From Methanobrevibacter sp. (lineage in GTDB: Archaea; Methanobacteriota; Methanobacteria; Methanobacteriales; Methanobacteriaceae), in the NCBI RefSeq assembly GCF_030539875.1, contig NZ_JAUNXI010000002.1, positions 1 to 64,000 on the forward strand: 64,000 bases of DNA. Reading direction: 5' to 3'. The translations under genes and the position numbers were made by a program. Below the pieces are notes generated by a model. It was not told where the DNA came from. It saw only the letters and a list, made by a program, of their open reading frames with translations, and ran no database searches. Below, piece after piece: positions 6,619 through 16,221 of this stretch (positions within the stretch are counted from its first letter, which is position 1; every line of letters begins with the position of its first letter).

Positions 6619-9159
6619 GTGATGAAATTGGACAAAGTTGAATTTTCAATCATAATCCCAACTCATAATTCAGAACTGGGGATAAAAAAATCAATTGACT
6701 CCATAATCAATCAAACACTTGATTTTAAAAGAAATGTTGAAATAATTATTGTAGACATAAATAGTGAAGATAACGGAAAAGAGATCTGTTATGAGTACAT
6801 TAACAAGTACCCTGAAAACATTTTTTACCATCAGCTAGATGAATCAGATTCAATCAGCGCCAAAAATATTGCAATTGAAAATGCCTGCGGAAGATTCATC
6901 TGCTTTTTAGAGCCTCATGACTATTTTTCAAAAGATGCATTATTAAATCTTTTAAAATTCGCCAATAGGTATGAAGAGGTGGATTTAATCTCACTTCCGA
7001 TTTTTTATTATAAAAATGGCAGAAAAGAACGCTATCTCAACTATAATGTTAGAAATACAAAAAAAATAAATCTTATTGACAATCCCCAATATTCGCAGTT
7101 ATTGGGCATGTCAACTTTTTTTAAAAAAGAATCTGCTGCAAATATTGAATTTTTAAATGCTGCTAATGAAAACATTACATTTTTCAGTGAAATTTTAATC
7201 AGTAATCCCGTATTAGGGATTTGCAGTGCAGGAAGCTATTTTGCAAGCAATATAGATGAAAAAATTTATCCTTATGACAATACATTTTATCTAGAAGAAT
7301 ATGACTCGTTTATCCAATATAATTTCGATTATTTAAAAGAGAAATGTTTTAGCGAATTTAGAGAAATTCCATCTTTTATCCAGTTTAATTTTATTAATCA
7401 TTTAAGATGGCTTTTATCAGTGCAAAAAACATCCGAAAACGTTGACTTAAAAAGGTTAAGTGAAAATATAGGACATATTGATGATGACATACTATTGAAC
7501 AACATGCTGCTTAAAAGAGAACTTAAAATAGCTTCATTTTTAATAAAATATAATAACGAATTAAATAATGGATTAATGGAAAAATTAGGTTTAAATACTG
7601 TTTTCGTTGACATTTATGACATTGTTGATGACAAACTCCATATTTTAGCAAGCACAATAAATAGCACCGCTAGAAAGATCAATATTTTAATCAATAACGA
7701 ATCCGTTAACACTAAAGAGCTGAAATTTCCCCAAAAATATAATCCCATATTGGGTTATGACTTATTACATGATTACTCTCTTGAATGTGTCATTCCAATT
7801 GATACAAGCCATGAATTCAGATTAAAATTCGAACAAAACAATACCCAACTCCACATTGACTTTTCAAGACCTTGTAATTTTTCTAAGAAAGCAGGTTATG
7901 CAAAAACCAAACATTACCTGAGCATTTTAAAAAATGACACCATTATAATTGAAAAGAAAACCTCATTAAAATGGATCAGACAGGAGATGAAATCTTTAAT
8001 TAGTATGGTTAAAAATCATGAATCTGGGTTTATAAAAGCAATCCCGTTTAGAATGGCTTATATGTTAAGTTATCCTTTTTTGAAAAACAAAAAAATATGG
8101 TTTTTCATGGACCGTCCTGATGAAGCGGATGACAATGGTTTGGCATTGTTTAAATATGCCATTGGAAAAGATGAAGATATTGACAAATACTTCATTTTAG
8201 ACCGGGAAAACAAGGAATATGAAAATATTAAAAAAATTGGCAATGTGATTGCTTATAAATCCCTGAAACACCGATTTTTAGGACTGTATGCCGAAAATAT
8301 CATCACATCACATCCAGACAATGAAATCATTTATCCGTTTTGGGGAGGATACCCCTTTTTTGCAGGTCTTTTAAAATCCAATAATATGTTTCTGCAGCAC
8401 GGCGTCCTGAAAGATGATATTTCAAGTTGGTTAAATAAAGCATCCATGAATTTATCTTTATTTGTAACATCATCGACTAAAGAATATGAATCGATTTTTA
8501 AATATCCTTACAACTATGACAAAGATACTGTTCAAACACTAGGCTTGCCTAGATATGATACTCTCAAAAACCAAAAAAATAAAAAGCAAGTTATCATCAT
8601 GCCATCCTGGAGAAAAGATTTGAATCACAAATCCAAAGAATACATTAAAGAAAATGAATTTTTCAAAAGATTCAATTCATTAATAAACAACAAAAGATTA
8701 ATCGAAAATGCTCGTCAGAACAATTATGAAATAATTTTCAGACCACATCCGAATGTTTATAATTTTATAGATTTATTTGAAGAAAACGATTATGTTAAAA
8801 TCGACTATGATAAAACAAAATACCAAACATTGTTTGGCAACGGATCTTTAATGATTACGGACTATTCTTCAGTTGCATTTGATTTTGCATACCTATATAA
8901 ACCTGTCCTATATTATCACTATGGAAATGACTATCACTTCGATTTAGAAAATAGCTATTTTAATTACGAAACGATGGGTTTTGGAGAAGTTGCAAAAACA
9001 GAAGACGAATTAGTTAATCTGATTATTGATTATATTGAAAATGACTGTAATCTTAAAGATGAATACCATGCCAGAATCAGCGAATACTTCTTATATAATG
9101 ATAAAAATAACTGTAAAAGAGTGTATGATAGAATTAAGGAAATTAACCTAAAGGATTAA
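6619..9159 (+). CDS. GT2 glycosyltransferase fused to CDP-glycerol glycerophosphotransferase-like domain
   Basis: An 846-residue two-domain enzyme. Residues 8-110 are a GT-A family 2 glycosyltransferase (FSIIIPTHNSE, EIIIVDINSEDN, GRFICFLEPHDYF). Residues 490-846 match the TagB/TagF CDP-glycerol:polyglycerophosphate glycerophosphotransferase family (FFMDRPDEADDNG, FLQHGVLKDD, IIMPSWR, FRPHPN, MITDYSSVAFDFAY). In Firmicutes such fusions make wall teichoic acid. Together with the upstream export pair this suggests a teichoic-acid-like phosphodiester polymer on the archaeal wall; the real substrate is unknown. The start is GTG 6619 or ATG 6622, with no clear ribosome binding site, and translation may be coupled to the gene before. 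Its 3' end overlaps the convergent acetyltransferase by 12 bases. Confidence 0.9.
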   Translation: MMKLDKVEFSIIIPTHNSELGIKKSIDSIINQTLDFKRNVEIIIVDINSEDNGKEICYEYINKYPENIFYHQLDESDSISAKNIAIENACGRFICFLEPHDYFSKDALLNLLKFANRYEEVDLISLPIFYYKNGRKERYLNYNVRNTKKINLIDNPQYSQLLGMSTFFKKESAANIEFLNAANENITFFSEILISNPVLGICSAGSYFASNIDEKIYPYDNTFYLEEYDSFIQYNFDYLKEKCFSEFREIPSFIQFNFINHLRWLLSVQKTSENVDLKRLSENIGHIDDDILLNNMLLKRELKIASFLIKYNNELNNGLMEKLGLNTVFVDIYDIVDDKLHILASTINSTARKINILINNESVNTKELKFPQKYNPILGYDLLHDYSLECVIPIDTSHEFRLKFEQNNTQLHIDFSRPCNFSKKAGYAKTKHYLSILKNDTIIIEKKTSLKWIRQEMKSLISMVKNHESGFIKAIPFRMAYMLSYPFLKNKKIWFFMDRPDEADDNGLALFKYAIGKDEDIDKYFILDRENKEYENIKKIGNVIAYKSLKHRFLGLYAENIITSHPDNEIIYPFWGGYPFFAGLLKSNNMFLQHGVLKDDISSWLNKASMNLSLFVTSSTKEYESIFKYPYNYDKDTVQTLGLPRYDTLKNQKNKKQVIIMPSWRKDLNHKSKEYIKENEFFKRFNSLINNKRLIENARQNNYEIIFRPHPNVYNFIDLFEENDYVKIDYDKTKYQTLFGNGSLMITDYSSVAFDFAYLYKPVLYYHYGNDYHFDLENSYFNYETMGFGEVAKTEDELVNLIIDYIENDCNLKDEYHARISEYFLYNDKNNCKRVYDRIKEINLKD

Positions 9160-9708
9160 TTCCATATTATACATACCCCTTTCAAAACTTCCAATTTTAA
9201 TTCTTTTTTTATCAAAGACCTTAAAACCTAATTTTTCATAAAGTTTTCGGGCTCCAGTATTTCTAAAATCTGCATCCAGAGTGACCCTTTTTAAATTTTT
9301 AGACCGAGCATAATCAATAATTTCAGTCAAAACCTTGCTGCCCATTCCCTGACCTCTTAAAGAATTATCTATTGCAATTTCAGCAACATGAAAATCCCCT
9401 TTTTTAACGTCGGACAATACAAAATAATCTAGAATATCAACAATGATTAATCTTAATGATTTTAATCTTAAGTCATGGGGTTTTTCAGAAATATATGACA
9501 TCAATATTCCCATTATTTCACCATCATCATTTAAAATTACTTTAAAACTGCGTTCGGGCTCATGTTTTTTTAAATCATTAGCAATTGTTGAAACAGCCTT
9601 GTTTTCATCGCTAAATAATAAATCAAAAGTTCTAAAATCAACATCATAAACAAGTTTAGCAACCTTATTTATGTCATGAATCTGGGGATTGAAATTTTCA
9701 TATTTCAT
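9148..9708 (-). CDS. GNAT family N-acetyltransferase
   Basis: A 186-residue protein with a GNAT fold. The C-terminal half has the acetyl-CoA-binding motif A (AIDNSLRGQGMGSKVL, the R/Q-x-x-G-x-G/A pattern) and motif B (NTGARKLYEKLGFKVF). Substrate is not predictable; a protein N-terminus, amine or small metabolite is possible. It starts 2 bases after the larB stop, with GAGTGATT as ribosome binding site inside the end of larB, so the two are co-transcribed. Confidence 0.9.
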   Translation of the reverse strand: MKYENFNPQIHDINKVAKLVYDVDFRTFDLLFSDENKAVSTIANDLKKHEPERSFKVILNDDGEIMGILMSYISEKPHDLRLKSLRLIIVDILDYFVLSDVKKGDFHVAEIAIDNSLRGQGMGSKVLTEIIDYARSKNLKRVTLDADFRNTGARKLYEKLGFKVFDKKRIKIGSFERGMYNMELIL

Positions 9709-9710
9709 AA

Positions 9711-10472
9711 TTAATCACTCTTTACAATAGTTAAGGCAAATACTCCTGCGCCAAACCCATTATCAATATTTACAACTGCAATTCCTGGAGCGCATGACTG
9801 AAGCATTGCATCAAGTGCAACCCTTCCACCTTCGCCAACACCATATCCTACCGAAGTTGGAACCGCAATAACAGGAACATTTACAAGCCCTGCAACAACT
9901 GAAGGCAATGTTCCCTCCATCCCTGCACAAACAATAATTGCGCGAACGCTTTCTTCAAGCATATGTGCAATTTGAGGAAATAATCTGTGAATGCCTGCCA
10001 CTCCAACATCATATGAAGTGATGGCTTCACATCCTCCTTCTTCAACGATTACGCGGGCTTCTTCAGCAACATTAATATCTGAAGTGCCTGCAGTCATGAT
10101 GCCTATTTTTGCGATTGGCTCTTTTTTAACTATTTCCTTTCTAATAACTAAAATTTGAGCCTTTTTATTATAATCAAAAATAAAAGAATTATCGCCCAAA
10201 TCATTTAAAATTCTTTCATACTTCTCATTTGACAATTTAGTAATTATTAAATCATCATTATTAGATTGCATGTGTTTTTTAATAATTATGAGCAAATCAT
10301 CATAATCTTTGCTTAGTGAAAACACTGCCTCTGGAAAACCTGTCCTCTCTTTTCTATTGATATCAAATTTGACAACATCATCAATTTGCAAAATATTATC
10401 TGCATTGATTAATTTTTCTGCTTCATCAATATTAAGTTCTCCATCGACTAATCTTTTGAGAATATCTTTCAT
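9711..10472 (-). CDS. larB: LarB, nickel-pincer cofactor biosynthesis (pyridinium-3,5-biscarboxylic acid mononucleotide synthase)
   Basis: A 253-residue protein. The C-terminal half (about 120-250) is the PurE/AIR-carboxylase-like domain: KIGIMTAGTSD, VGVAGIHRL, VCAGMEGTLPSVVAG, VPTSVGYG. LarB carboxylates and hydrolyses nicotinic acid adenine dinucleotide in the first step of the nickel-pincer nucleotide made for lactate racemase-type enzymes. LarC, LarE and LarA are not in this window. It is divergent from hypF across a 56-base gap rich in TATA-like sequence, so both nickel genes share one promoter region. Confidence 0.92.
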   Translation of the reverse strand: MKDILKRLVDGELNIDEAEKLINADNILQIDDVVKFDINRKERTGFPEAVFSLSKDYDDLLIIIKKHMQSNNDDLIITKLSNEKYERILNDLGDNSFIFDYNKKAQILVIRKEIVKKEPIAKIGIMTAGTSDINVAEEARVIVEEGGCEAITSYDVGVAGIHRLFPQIAHMLEESVRAIIVCAGMEGTLPSVVAGLVNVPVIAVPTSVGYGVGEGGRVALDAMLQSCAPGIAVVNIDNGFGAGVFALTIVKSD

Positions 10473-10528
10473 AATATTATAATATAGAGGATAAAATTAT
10501 ATAAAATTTACTTACAATAATATAACTT

Positions 10529-12769
10529 ATGAATTCATTGAAGATTTTAACACAAGGAATAGTGCAAGGAGTGGGATTTAGGCCATATGTCTATAGATTG
10601 GCCAGCGAACTAAATCTCAAAGGATATGTTAGAAACCTCGGAAATGTTGTTGAAATCATTATTGAAGGTGAAAATGCCCAGTCATTTGTCGAAAGACTTC
10701 CAAAAGAACTGCCCCCAATAGCAAAAATCAATTCCATGAATGTGGAGGCTATTGAAAAGCATGATTATACTGATTTTGAAATAATTGAAAGCGGAGATTC
10801 CTATTCCGGAATTAGTGTAATACCTCCAGATATTGCAATATGTGATAAATGTCTTAGTGAAATAAGAAATCCTGAAGACAGACGTTATAAATATGCTTTT
10901 AATGCCTGTACCGACTGCGGACCAAGATTTACAGTAATTGAAAGTGTACCTTACGACAGGATAAGAACTTCAATGGATGAGTTTCCATTATGTGATGAGT
11001 GCTTAGCAGAATATGAGGAACCTTTAAACAGACGTTATCATGGAGAAGCAATATGCTGCAGCGAATGCGGACCTGAAATGGAACTATATGAAGGTATGCA
11101 CAAAATAAATACCGACAATCCTATAAAATCAGGTGCTCAAAAGCTGAAAGAAGGAAAAATATTGGCCATAAAAGGAATTGGCGGAACACACCTAGTTGTT
11201 GATGCCTATAACGATAAAGCCATAAAAGAACTGAGAAAACGCCTTAACCGCCCCAATCAGGCATTTGCCGTAATGTGCAGGGATTTGGAAAGTCTTCAAG
11301 ATTATGCTGAGTTAACCGAAAAGGAAATAGAAACCATCACTTCAAACAAAAGACCTATTGTTATTTTAAAGAAAAATAATGATTATGCATTTCCTGAAAG
11401 TTTATCACCGGGACTTCACAACATTGGAGTGATGCTCCCATACTCTCCGATGCACCATCTGCTATTTGATGAAGGAGACATTGATACTTATGTCATGACT
11501 TCGGCAAATACTCCTGGAGAACCAATGATGATTGCAAATGATGAGATTGTCAACGGAGTTAGCGATTATTCATTAGTTCATAACCGTCAAATTCTAAATA
11601 GATGCGACGATTCCGTTATCAGATTTAGAAACAATGAATTATCATTTATTAGAAGATCAAGAGGATATACTCCCGAACCATATACAATAAATTACGATGT
11701 AAATGATTTGAATGTGCTTGCCTTAGGCCCTGAACTTGATGTGACCTTTTCAGTTGCAAAAGACAATATCGTATATCCTTCTCAACACATCGGAAATACA
11801 AACAAACCGAAAACATTGGCTTTTTTAAAAGAAGCTATTGAAAATATGGAGAGAATAACCAAAATCAATGAATTTGACATGATTGCCTGTGATTTGCATC
11901 CCAATTTCTTTACAACAAGACTGGCTCATAATTTAGCTGAAAAATATGGTTGTGAAGTTCTTCAGGTGCAACACCATCATGCTCATTCTGTTGCTTTGGC
12001 CAATGACAGCGCAATAGAAGAAATGATTGTAATTGCTGCTGACGGAGTAGGTTATGGAAGTGACAAAACCAGCTGGGGAGGGGAAATTCTCTATACAAAT
12101 ATTAAAGACTTTGAAAGATTAGGACACCTGCAGCCTCAATTAATGCCCGGAGGAGATGTGGCTACAAGATATCCTGCCAGAATGCTTGCAAGTATTTTAA
12201 ATGATGAAGACCTAATTAAAAACTATTCAGATTACTTTAAATACGGAAATGTTGAAATAAAAAATATTTTCAAACAGATAGCTGCCGGAATTAATGTTGG
12301 CAAAACAACAAGTACCGGAAGAGTCCTTGATTCAATGGCAGTTGCTCTTGAAATATGCCATGAGCGAACTTACGAAGGAGAATGCTCAATGAAACTGGAA
12401 TCTGCAGCATATTACTCCACTAAAGATTTGGAAATTCCTATTGTTATTGAAAATGACACTCTGAATACCAGTGAAATCCTAAAAGAAGTTGTGAAGTTAT
12501 ATCAAAATGGTGAGAAAAAAGCAGACGTTGCAGCTGCAGGCCAAAATGCCATTGGAAAAGGATTAAGCGAACTTGCAATAAGTGCAGCAAATAAAAAAGG
12601 AATTAAAGAAATCGGAGCAACAGGAGGAGTATTTTACAACGAAGCCATTACAAACACTGTTAAAAATTCTATTGAAAATGAGGATTTTACATTTATCCAG
12701 CACAAAAATACATGTGCGGGAGACGGATCCGTATCTTTAGGCCAAGCAATTATTGCTAAAAAATTATAA
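10529..12769 (+). CDS. hypF: Carbamoyltransferase HypF, NiFe hydrogenase maturation
   Basis: A 746-residue cytoplasmic enzyme that makes the thiocarbamoyl group on HypE, the source of the cyanide ligands of NiFe hydrogenases. Domains in order: N-terminal acylphosphatase-like domain (QGIVQGVGFRPYVYRLA), two zinc fingers (CDKC...CTDC and CDEC...CSEC, about residues 105-185), a YrdC-like domain (about 200-380) and a Kae1-like carbamoyltransferase domain with HHHAHSVALAND. Length is normal. It serves the Frh hydrogenase at 34655-38151 and any others in the cell. hypC, hypD and hypE are not nearby. Confidence 0.96.
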   Translation: MNSLKILTQGIVQGVGFRPYVYRLASELNLKGYVRNLGNVVEIIIEGENAQSFVERLPKELPPIAKINSMNVEAIEKHDYTDFEIIESGDSYSGISVIPPDIAICDKCLSEIRNPEDRRYKYAFNACTDCGPRFTVIESVPYDRIRTSMDEFPLCDECLAEYEEPLNRRYHGEAICCSECGPEMELYEGMHKINTDNPIKSGAQKLKEGKILAIKGIGGTHLVVDAYNDKAIKELRKRLNRPNQAFAVMCRDLESLQDYAELTEKEIETITSNKRPIVILKKNNDYAFPESLSPGLHNIGVMLPYSPMHHLLFDEGDIDTYVMTSANTPGEPMMIANDEIVNGVSDYSLVHNRQILNRCDDSVIRFRNNELSFIRRSRGYTPEPYTINYDVNDLNVLALGPELDVTFSVAKDNIVYPSQHIGNTNKPKTLAFLKEAIENMERITKINEFDMIACDLHPNFFTTRLAHNLAEKYGCEVLQVQHHHAHSVALANDSAIEEMIVIAADGVGYGSDKTSWGGEILYTNIKDFERLGHLQPQLMPGGDVATRYPARMLASILNDEDLIKNYSDYFKYGNVEIKNIFKQIAAGINVGKTTSTGRVLDSMAVALEICHERTYEGECSMKLESAAYYSTKDLEIPIVIENDTLNTSEILKEVVKLYQNGEKKADVAAAGQNAIGKGLSELAISAANKKGIKEIGATGGVFYNEAITNTVKNSIENEDFTFIQHKNTCAGDGSVSLGQAIIAKKL

Positions 12770-12794
12770 AAAAGATGGTTTAAATAAAACCATC
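12765..12794 (-). terminator. Hairpin terminator after the ArsR-like regulator
   Basis: GATGGTTT (12774-12781) and AAACCATC (12787-12794) form an 8-bp stem with a 5-base loop. Read on the minus strand it is followed by a T-rich run at 12765-12773, so it fits termination of the regulator gene; it lies in the gap of the convergent pair hypF and the regulator. Confidence 0.55.
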
Positions 12795-12810
12795 AAATAA
12801 TGGCCAGTAA

Positions 12811-13386
12811 TTACCTATTTCTTAGAGTTCTCTCAAGAATATATTCCGCTCTTTCTTTAAGATTGCCATATAATCTTATTTGATTTTTCAACTCTTCAAT
12901 AGCTTCAAGTTGCCCATCATCTATTCTTTTTTCAATGTCTAATAATTTAGACCATTCATCACCTGACGGAAGCTGTAATGTATTAAGCATGTCGTCTGAC
13001 AAGTTAACATCAAAAGTATTTCTATTAATGGTAATGTGAATATTAACTTCGTTTTGCAAATCATAATATTTACGCGGACGACCCCTTACAATCTTTTTAT
13101 ATGAAGAATTTAATATCCCTATGTCTTCCATCGCTCGCAAATGAGCAATAATAGCTTTTTGACCAATAGCTAATTCATTTGAAATTTCACTAACAAACAT
13201 AGGTTCTTCCCTTAAAAGATTTATAATATCCCTTCTAGTCTTACAACCCATTACATCAAGGATGTCTTCTTTATCAATCCCTCCTTGTTGGTCATTATAG
13301 TTCCCTCTAATTTCTATACGGCCATTAGAAGAATTGACATTTCTATAACTTTTTTCATTTTTTTCAATGTCATTAATTCTGCTCAT
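12811..13386 (-). CDS. ArsR-like winged-helix transcriptional regulator, divergent from grpE
   Basis: A 191-residue regulator. Residues about 40-110 form an ArsR-type winged helix: DVMGCKTRRDIINLLREEPM, FVSEISNELAIGQKAIIAHLRAMEDIGIL, then a basic wing VRGRPRKYYDL. The C-terminal 70 residues are charged and helical and may dimerise. It is transcribed away from grpE-dnaK-dnaJ. Its TATA box (13412-13419 on the minus strand) is overlapped by one of two operator-like palindromes, so it probably represses itself and perhaps the chaperone genes, as the heat-shock regulators Phr and HSR1 do in other archaea (inference). The transcript is nearly leaderless. Confidence 0.85.
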   Translation of the reverse strand: MSRINDIEKNEKSYRNVNSSNGRIEIRGNYNDQQGGIDKEDILDVMGCKTRRDIINLLREEPMFVSEISNELAIGQKAIIAHLRAMEDIGILNSSYKKIVRGRPRKYYDLQNEVNIHITINRNTFDVNLSDDMLNTLQLPSGDEWSKLLDIEKRIDDGQLEAIEELKNQIRLYGNLKERAEYILERTLRNR

Positions 13387-13410
13387 AATTTATACTATTA
13401 TATCGAAACC

Positions 13411-13466
13411 TTTATATAACTTTTTGTTACTATAATAATGTAAGAGAAAGATAACTTTTGGTTACT
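13411..13466. promoter_or_regulatory. Two operator-like palindromes over the regulator promoter
   Basis: ATAACTTTTTGTTACT at 13416-13431 and ATAACTTTTGGTTACT at 13451-13466 differ by one base and are 35 bases apart. Each contains the palindrome TAAC-N5-GTTA. The first overlaps the TATA element TTATATAA (13412-13419) of the divergent regulator. This arrangement is that of an autoregulatory binding site. Confidence 0.6.
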
Positions 13467-13493
13467 TTAATATTTGGTTCAGAAAAACTTGAA

Positions 13494-13596
13494 GTAATAA
13501 CTCTCAGACAATGAACCATTTTCCTATATATCCATAAATTCCCAAAAACCAAAATTAAGTAATCAAACGTTCAAGTTCTCGAAGAAGAGTTATTAC
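13494..13596 (+). promoter_or_regulatory. grpE promoter and leader flanked by an 11-bp inverted repeat
   Basis: A TATA-like CTATATAT lies at 13524-13531, putting the grpE transcription start near 13553 and leaving a leader of about 80 nt. GTAATAACTCT (13494-13504) and its exact reverse complement AGAGTTATTAC (13586-13596) bracket this promoter; a second pair AACTTGAA (13486-13493) and TTCAAGTT (13570-13577) lies just outside/inside it. The ribosome binding site is AGGTG at 13624-13628. Confidence 0.5.
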
Positions 13597-13633
13597 AAAA
13601 GTTTTTCCAAAAACCTAAAAAAAAGGTGCAAAT

Positions 13634-14185
13634 ATGACTGACGAAAATAAAGGCGAAACTGAAGTTGAAGCTCAAGATATTCAAGAAAAATATGAAGAAC
13701 TTCTTGAAGAATTAACTCTTAAAGACGAAGAGTTAAATCAACTCAAAGAAAATCTTGAAAAGCAAGAAGCTGAAACTCAAGAATACATTTCACTTTCACA
13801 AAGACTTCAAGCAGATTTCGAAAACTTCAAAAAAATTACTGATAAAAGAAACAGCGAACTAATTAAGTTTGCAAATGAAGATATAATAAAAAAGTTTCTT
13901 GATTGCTATGAAGATTTCGCTAGAGCTTTGGAAATTGAAAATAATGAAGATTTAAGAGATGGTGTAGAACTTATCTATAATAAATTTAAAGACATTTTAA
14001 CAAAAGAAGGAATCGAAGAAATTCCTGCAAAAGGAGAAAAATTTGATTTGAACAAGCATGAAGCAATGATGGTTCAAAAGTCCGACGATGTTGAAAATGA
14101 CTATATTATAGAAGAGTTAATGAAAGGCTACATGTACAAAGATAAAGTCCTTAAATATTCAAAAGTTATTGTTTGTAAAAAATAA
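13634..14185 (+). CDS. grpE: GrpE, nucleotide exchange factor of DnaK
   Basis: A 183-residue protein with the GrpE layout: an acidic N-terminal tail, a long coiled coil at about residues 15-75 ([23 protein letters not shown]), and a C-terminal beta domain ([37 protein letters not shown]). It releases ADP from DnaK. It is the first gene of the chaperone operon grpE-dnaK-dnaJ, an operon many archaea lack and that methanogens are thought to have gained from bacteria. Confidence 0.95.
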   Translation: MTDENKGETEVEAQDIQEKYEELLEELTLKDEELNQLKENLEKQEAETQEYISLSQRLQADFENFKKITDKRNSELIKFANEDIIKKFLDCYEDFARALEIENNEDLRDGVELIYNKFKDILTKEGIEEIPAKGEKFDLNKHEAMMVQKSDDVENDYIIEELMKGYMYKDKVLKYSKVIVCKK

Positions 14186-14224
14186 AGTTTATTAAATTAT
14201 TTATAAAAAAAATAGGTGATAATT

Positions 14225-16099
14225 ATGTCTGATACTAAAAAAGAAAAAATAATCGGAATTGATTTAGGAACAAGTAACTCTGCTGCATCAGTGCTTGTAG
14301 GAGGTAAAGCAACTCCTATACCATCAGCAGAAGGAGCAAGCCAATATGGTAAATCATTCCCAAGTTACGTTGCATTTACCGATGATGGTCAAATGTTAGT
14401 AGGAGAACCGGCAAGAAGACAAGCTGTAACAAACCCTGAAAATACCATCAGTGCGATTAAAAGAAGTATGGGTACTGATCAAAAAGTTACAGTAAACGGA
14501 AAACAATATTCCCCACAAGAAATTTCTGCATTCATCTTGCAAAAAATCAAAAAAGACGCAGAAACATTCTTAGGCGAACCAATTGAAAAAGCCGTAATTA
14601 CAGTGCCTGCTTACTTTGACGACAACCAAAGGACTGCAACAAAAGACGCAGGAACTATTGCCGGACTTGATGTTGTAAGACTCGTAAACGAACCAACAGC
14701 AGCAAGCCTCGCATATGGTCTTGATAAAGCCGATGATGATGATATGAACATCATGGTTTACGATTTAGGTGGAGGTACCTTAGATGTAACCATTATGGAA
14801 TTCGGTGGAGGAGTATTTGAAGTAAAATCCACTAGCGGAGATACTCAACTTGGTGGTACTGATATGGATAACGTATTAATCAAATACTTGGCTGATGACT
14901 TCAAACAGCAAGAAGGTATTGATTTGATGGATAACGACCAAGCAGTACAAAGATTAAGAGAAGCTGCTGAAAAAGCAAAAATCGAATTATCCACTACCAC
15001 AACTACCCAAGTTAACTTACCATTTATTGGAATGGGCAGTGACGGAACTCCTAAAAACTTAATTATTGACCTTACAAGAGCAAAATTAGAAGAATTAGTC
15101 GACAGTATTGTGGAAAAATCCAGCAAACCAATGCAACAAGCATTGGATGATGCTAAAATGAGCAAATCTGAAATTGATAAAATCATTTTAGTTGGTGGAC
15201 CTACCAGAATGCCAATCGTGCAAAAATTCGTTGAAAACTTCATAGGCAAAAAAGTTGAACGTGGTATTGACCCGATGGAATGTGTATCAATGGGTGCTGC
15301 TATTCAAGGAGGAGTATTGGCCGGTGAGATTAAAGACATCGTTCTTTTAGACGTAACTCCATTATCATTAGGTATTGAAACTTTAGGTGGAGTATCAACT
15401 ACTTTAATTGAAAGAAACACTACCATTCCTGCTAAAAAAAGTCAAATTTTCTCCACAGCTGCAGATAACCAACCATCTGTAGACATTAACGTATTGCAAG
15501 GGGAAAGAAAAATGGCTGCAGATAACACTTCACTTGGACGTTTCCAACTTGTAGGAATCCCACCTGCACCAAGAGGCATCCCTCAAATTGAAGTAACATT
15601 TGATATTGACGCAAATGGTATTATTAATGTAACTGCTAAAGATAAAGGAACAGGTAAAGAGCAAGCTATTACCATTACTTCCTCAACTAAATTATCCGAT
15701 GAAGAAATTGAAGAAAAAATCAAAGAAGCAGAAATGAATGCTGAAGCTGATGCTAAAAGACAAGAAGAAATTGAAATTAGAAACAATGCTGATTCATTAA
15801 TTTATACTTCTGAAAAAACCTTAGAAGAACTTAAAGATCAAGTATCTGAAGACGAAAAAACAAAAGTTGAAGACCTTGTTAAAGAATTAAGAGAACTTAT
15901 AGCTGGCGATGACCTTGATGCCATTAAAGCAAAGTCTGATGAATTATCAAATATAATTCAAGAAATTGGTGCAAAAATTTACCAACAAGCACAAGCTGAA
16001 GCACAAGCACAACAGCAAGCAGGTGCTGATGCTAATGCAGGTGCTCAAGACAACGATGATGACACAATTGATGCAGACTATGAAGTAAAAGATGATTAG
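14225..16099 (+). CDS. dnaK: Molecular chaperone DnaK (Hsp70)
   Basis: A 624-residue Hsp70. The ATPase domain starts [16 protein letters not shown], with [17 protein letters not shown] and [12 protein letters not shown]; the substrate domain follows from about residue 375 ([16 protein letters not shown]). The C-terminal lid is rich in Gln and Ala and ends with [14 protein letters not shown], the usual acidic tail. The start is ATG 14225, because AGGTGAT at 14214-14220 is its ribosome binding site; the GTG at 14216 is inside that site. It follows grpE by 39 bases and precedes dnaJ. Confidence 0.97.
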   Translation: MSDTKKEKIIGIDLGTSNSAASVLVGGKATPIPSAEGASQYGKSFPSYVAFTDDGQMLVGEPARRQAVTNPENTISAIKRSMGTDQKVTVNGKQYSPQEISAFILQKIKKDAETFLGEPIEKAVITVPAYFDDNQRTATKDAGTIAGLDVVRLVNEPTAASLAYGLDKADDDDMNIMVYDLGGGTLDVTIMEFGGGVFEVKSTSGDTQLGGTDMDNVLIKYLADDFKQQEGIDLMDNDQAVQRLREAAEKAKIELSTTTTTQVNLPFIGMGSDGTPKNLIIDLTRAKLEELVDSIVEKSSKPMQQALDDAKMSKSEIDKIILVGGPTRMPIVQKFVENFIGKKVERGIDPMECVSMGAAIQGGVLAGEIKDIVLLDVTPLSLGIETLGGVSTTLIERNTTIPAKKSQIFSTAADNQPSVDINVLQGERKMAADNTSLGRFQLVGIPPAPRGIPQIEVTFDIDANGIINVTAKDKGTGKEQAITITSSTKLSDEEIEEKIKEAEMNAEADAKRQEEIEIRNNADSLIYTSEKTLEELKDQVSEDEKTKVEDLVKELRELIAGDDLDAIKAKSDELSNIIQEIGAKIYQQAQAEAQAQQQAGADANAGAQDNDDDTIDADYEVKDD

Positions 16100-16103
16100 A
16101 TCA

Positions 16104-16199
16104 AATAATAAAGTTTTATTAAATTGTTAGGTTATAACAAATCAGAATCAATCATAAACTAATGATTAATAAAACTATTATTTTTTCTATCTTTTTTTA
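16104..16199 (+). terminator. Long AT hairpin and T-tract between dnaK and dnaJ
   Basis: The 19 bases at 16104-16122 pair with the 17 bases at 16166-16182 (AATAATA..GTTTTATTAA arms with a 2-base bulge), followed by T-rich sequence to 16199. This could terminate or attenuate dnaK mRNA and so lower dnaJ expression, or it could be a chance product of high AT content. Confidence 0.4.
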
Positions 16200-16221
16200 A
16201 ATTATTTTATAAGGTGAATAA

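Noticed and set aside
9148-13386. A mobile element or prophage around the acetyltransferase, larB, hypF and regulator
   Set aside because: No integrase, tRNA-end duplication or phage gene; all are ordinary chromosomal genes with local regulation.
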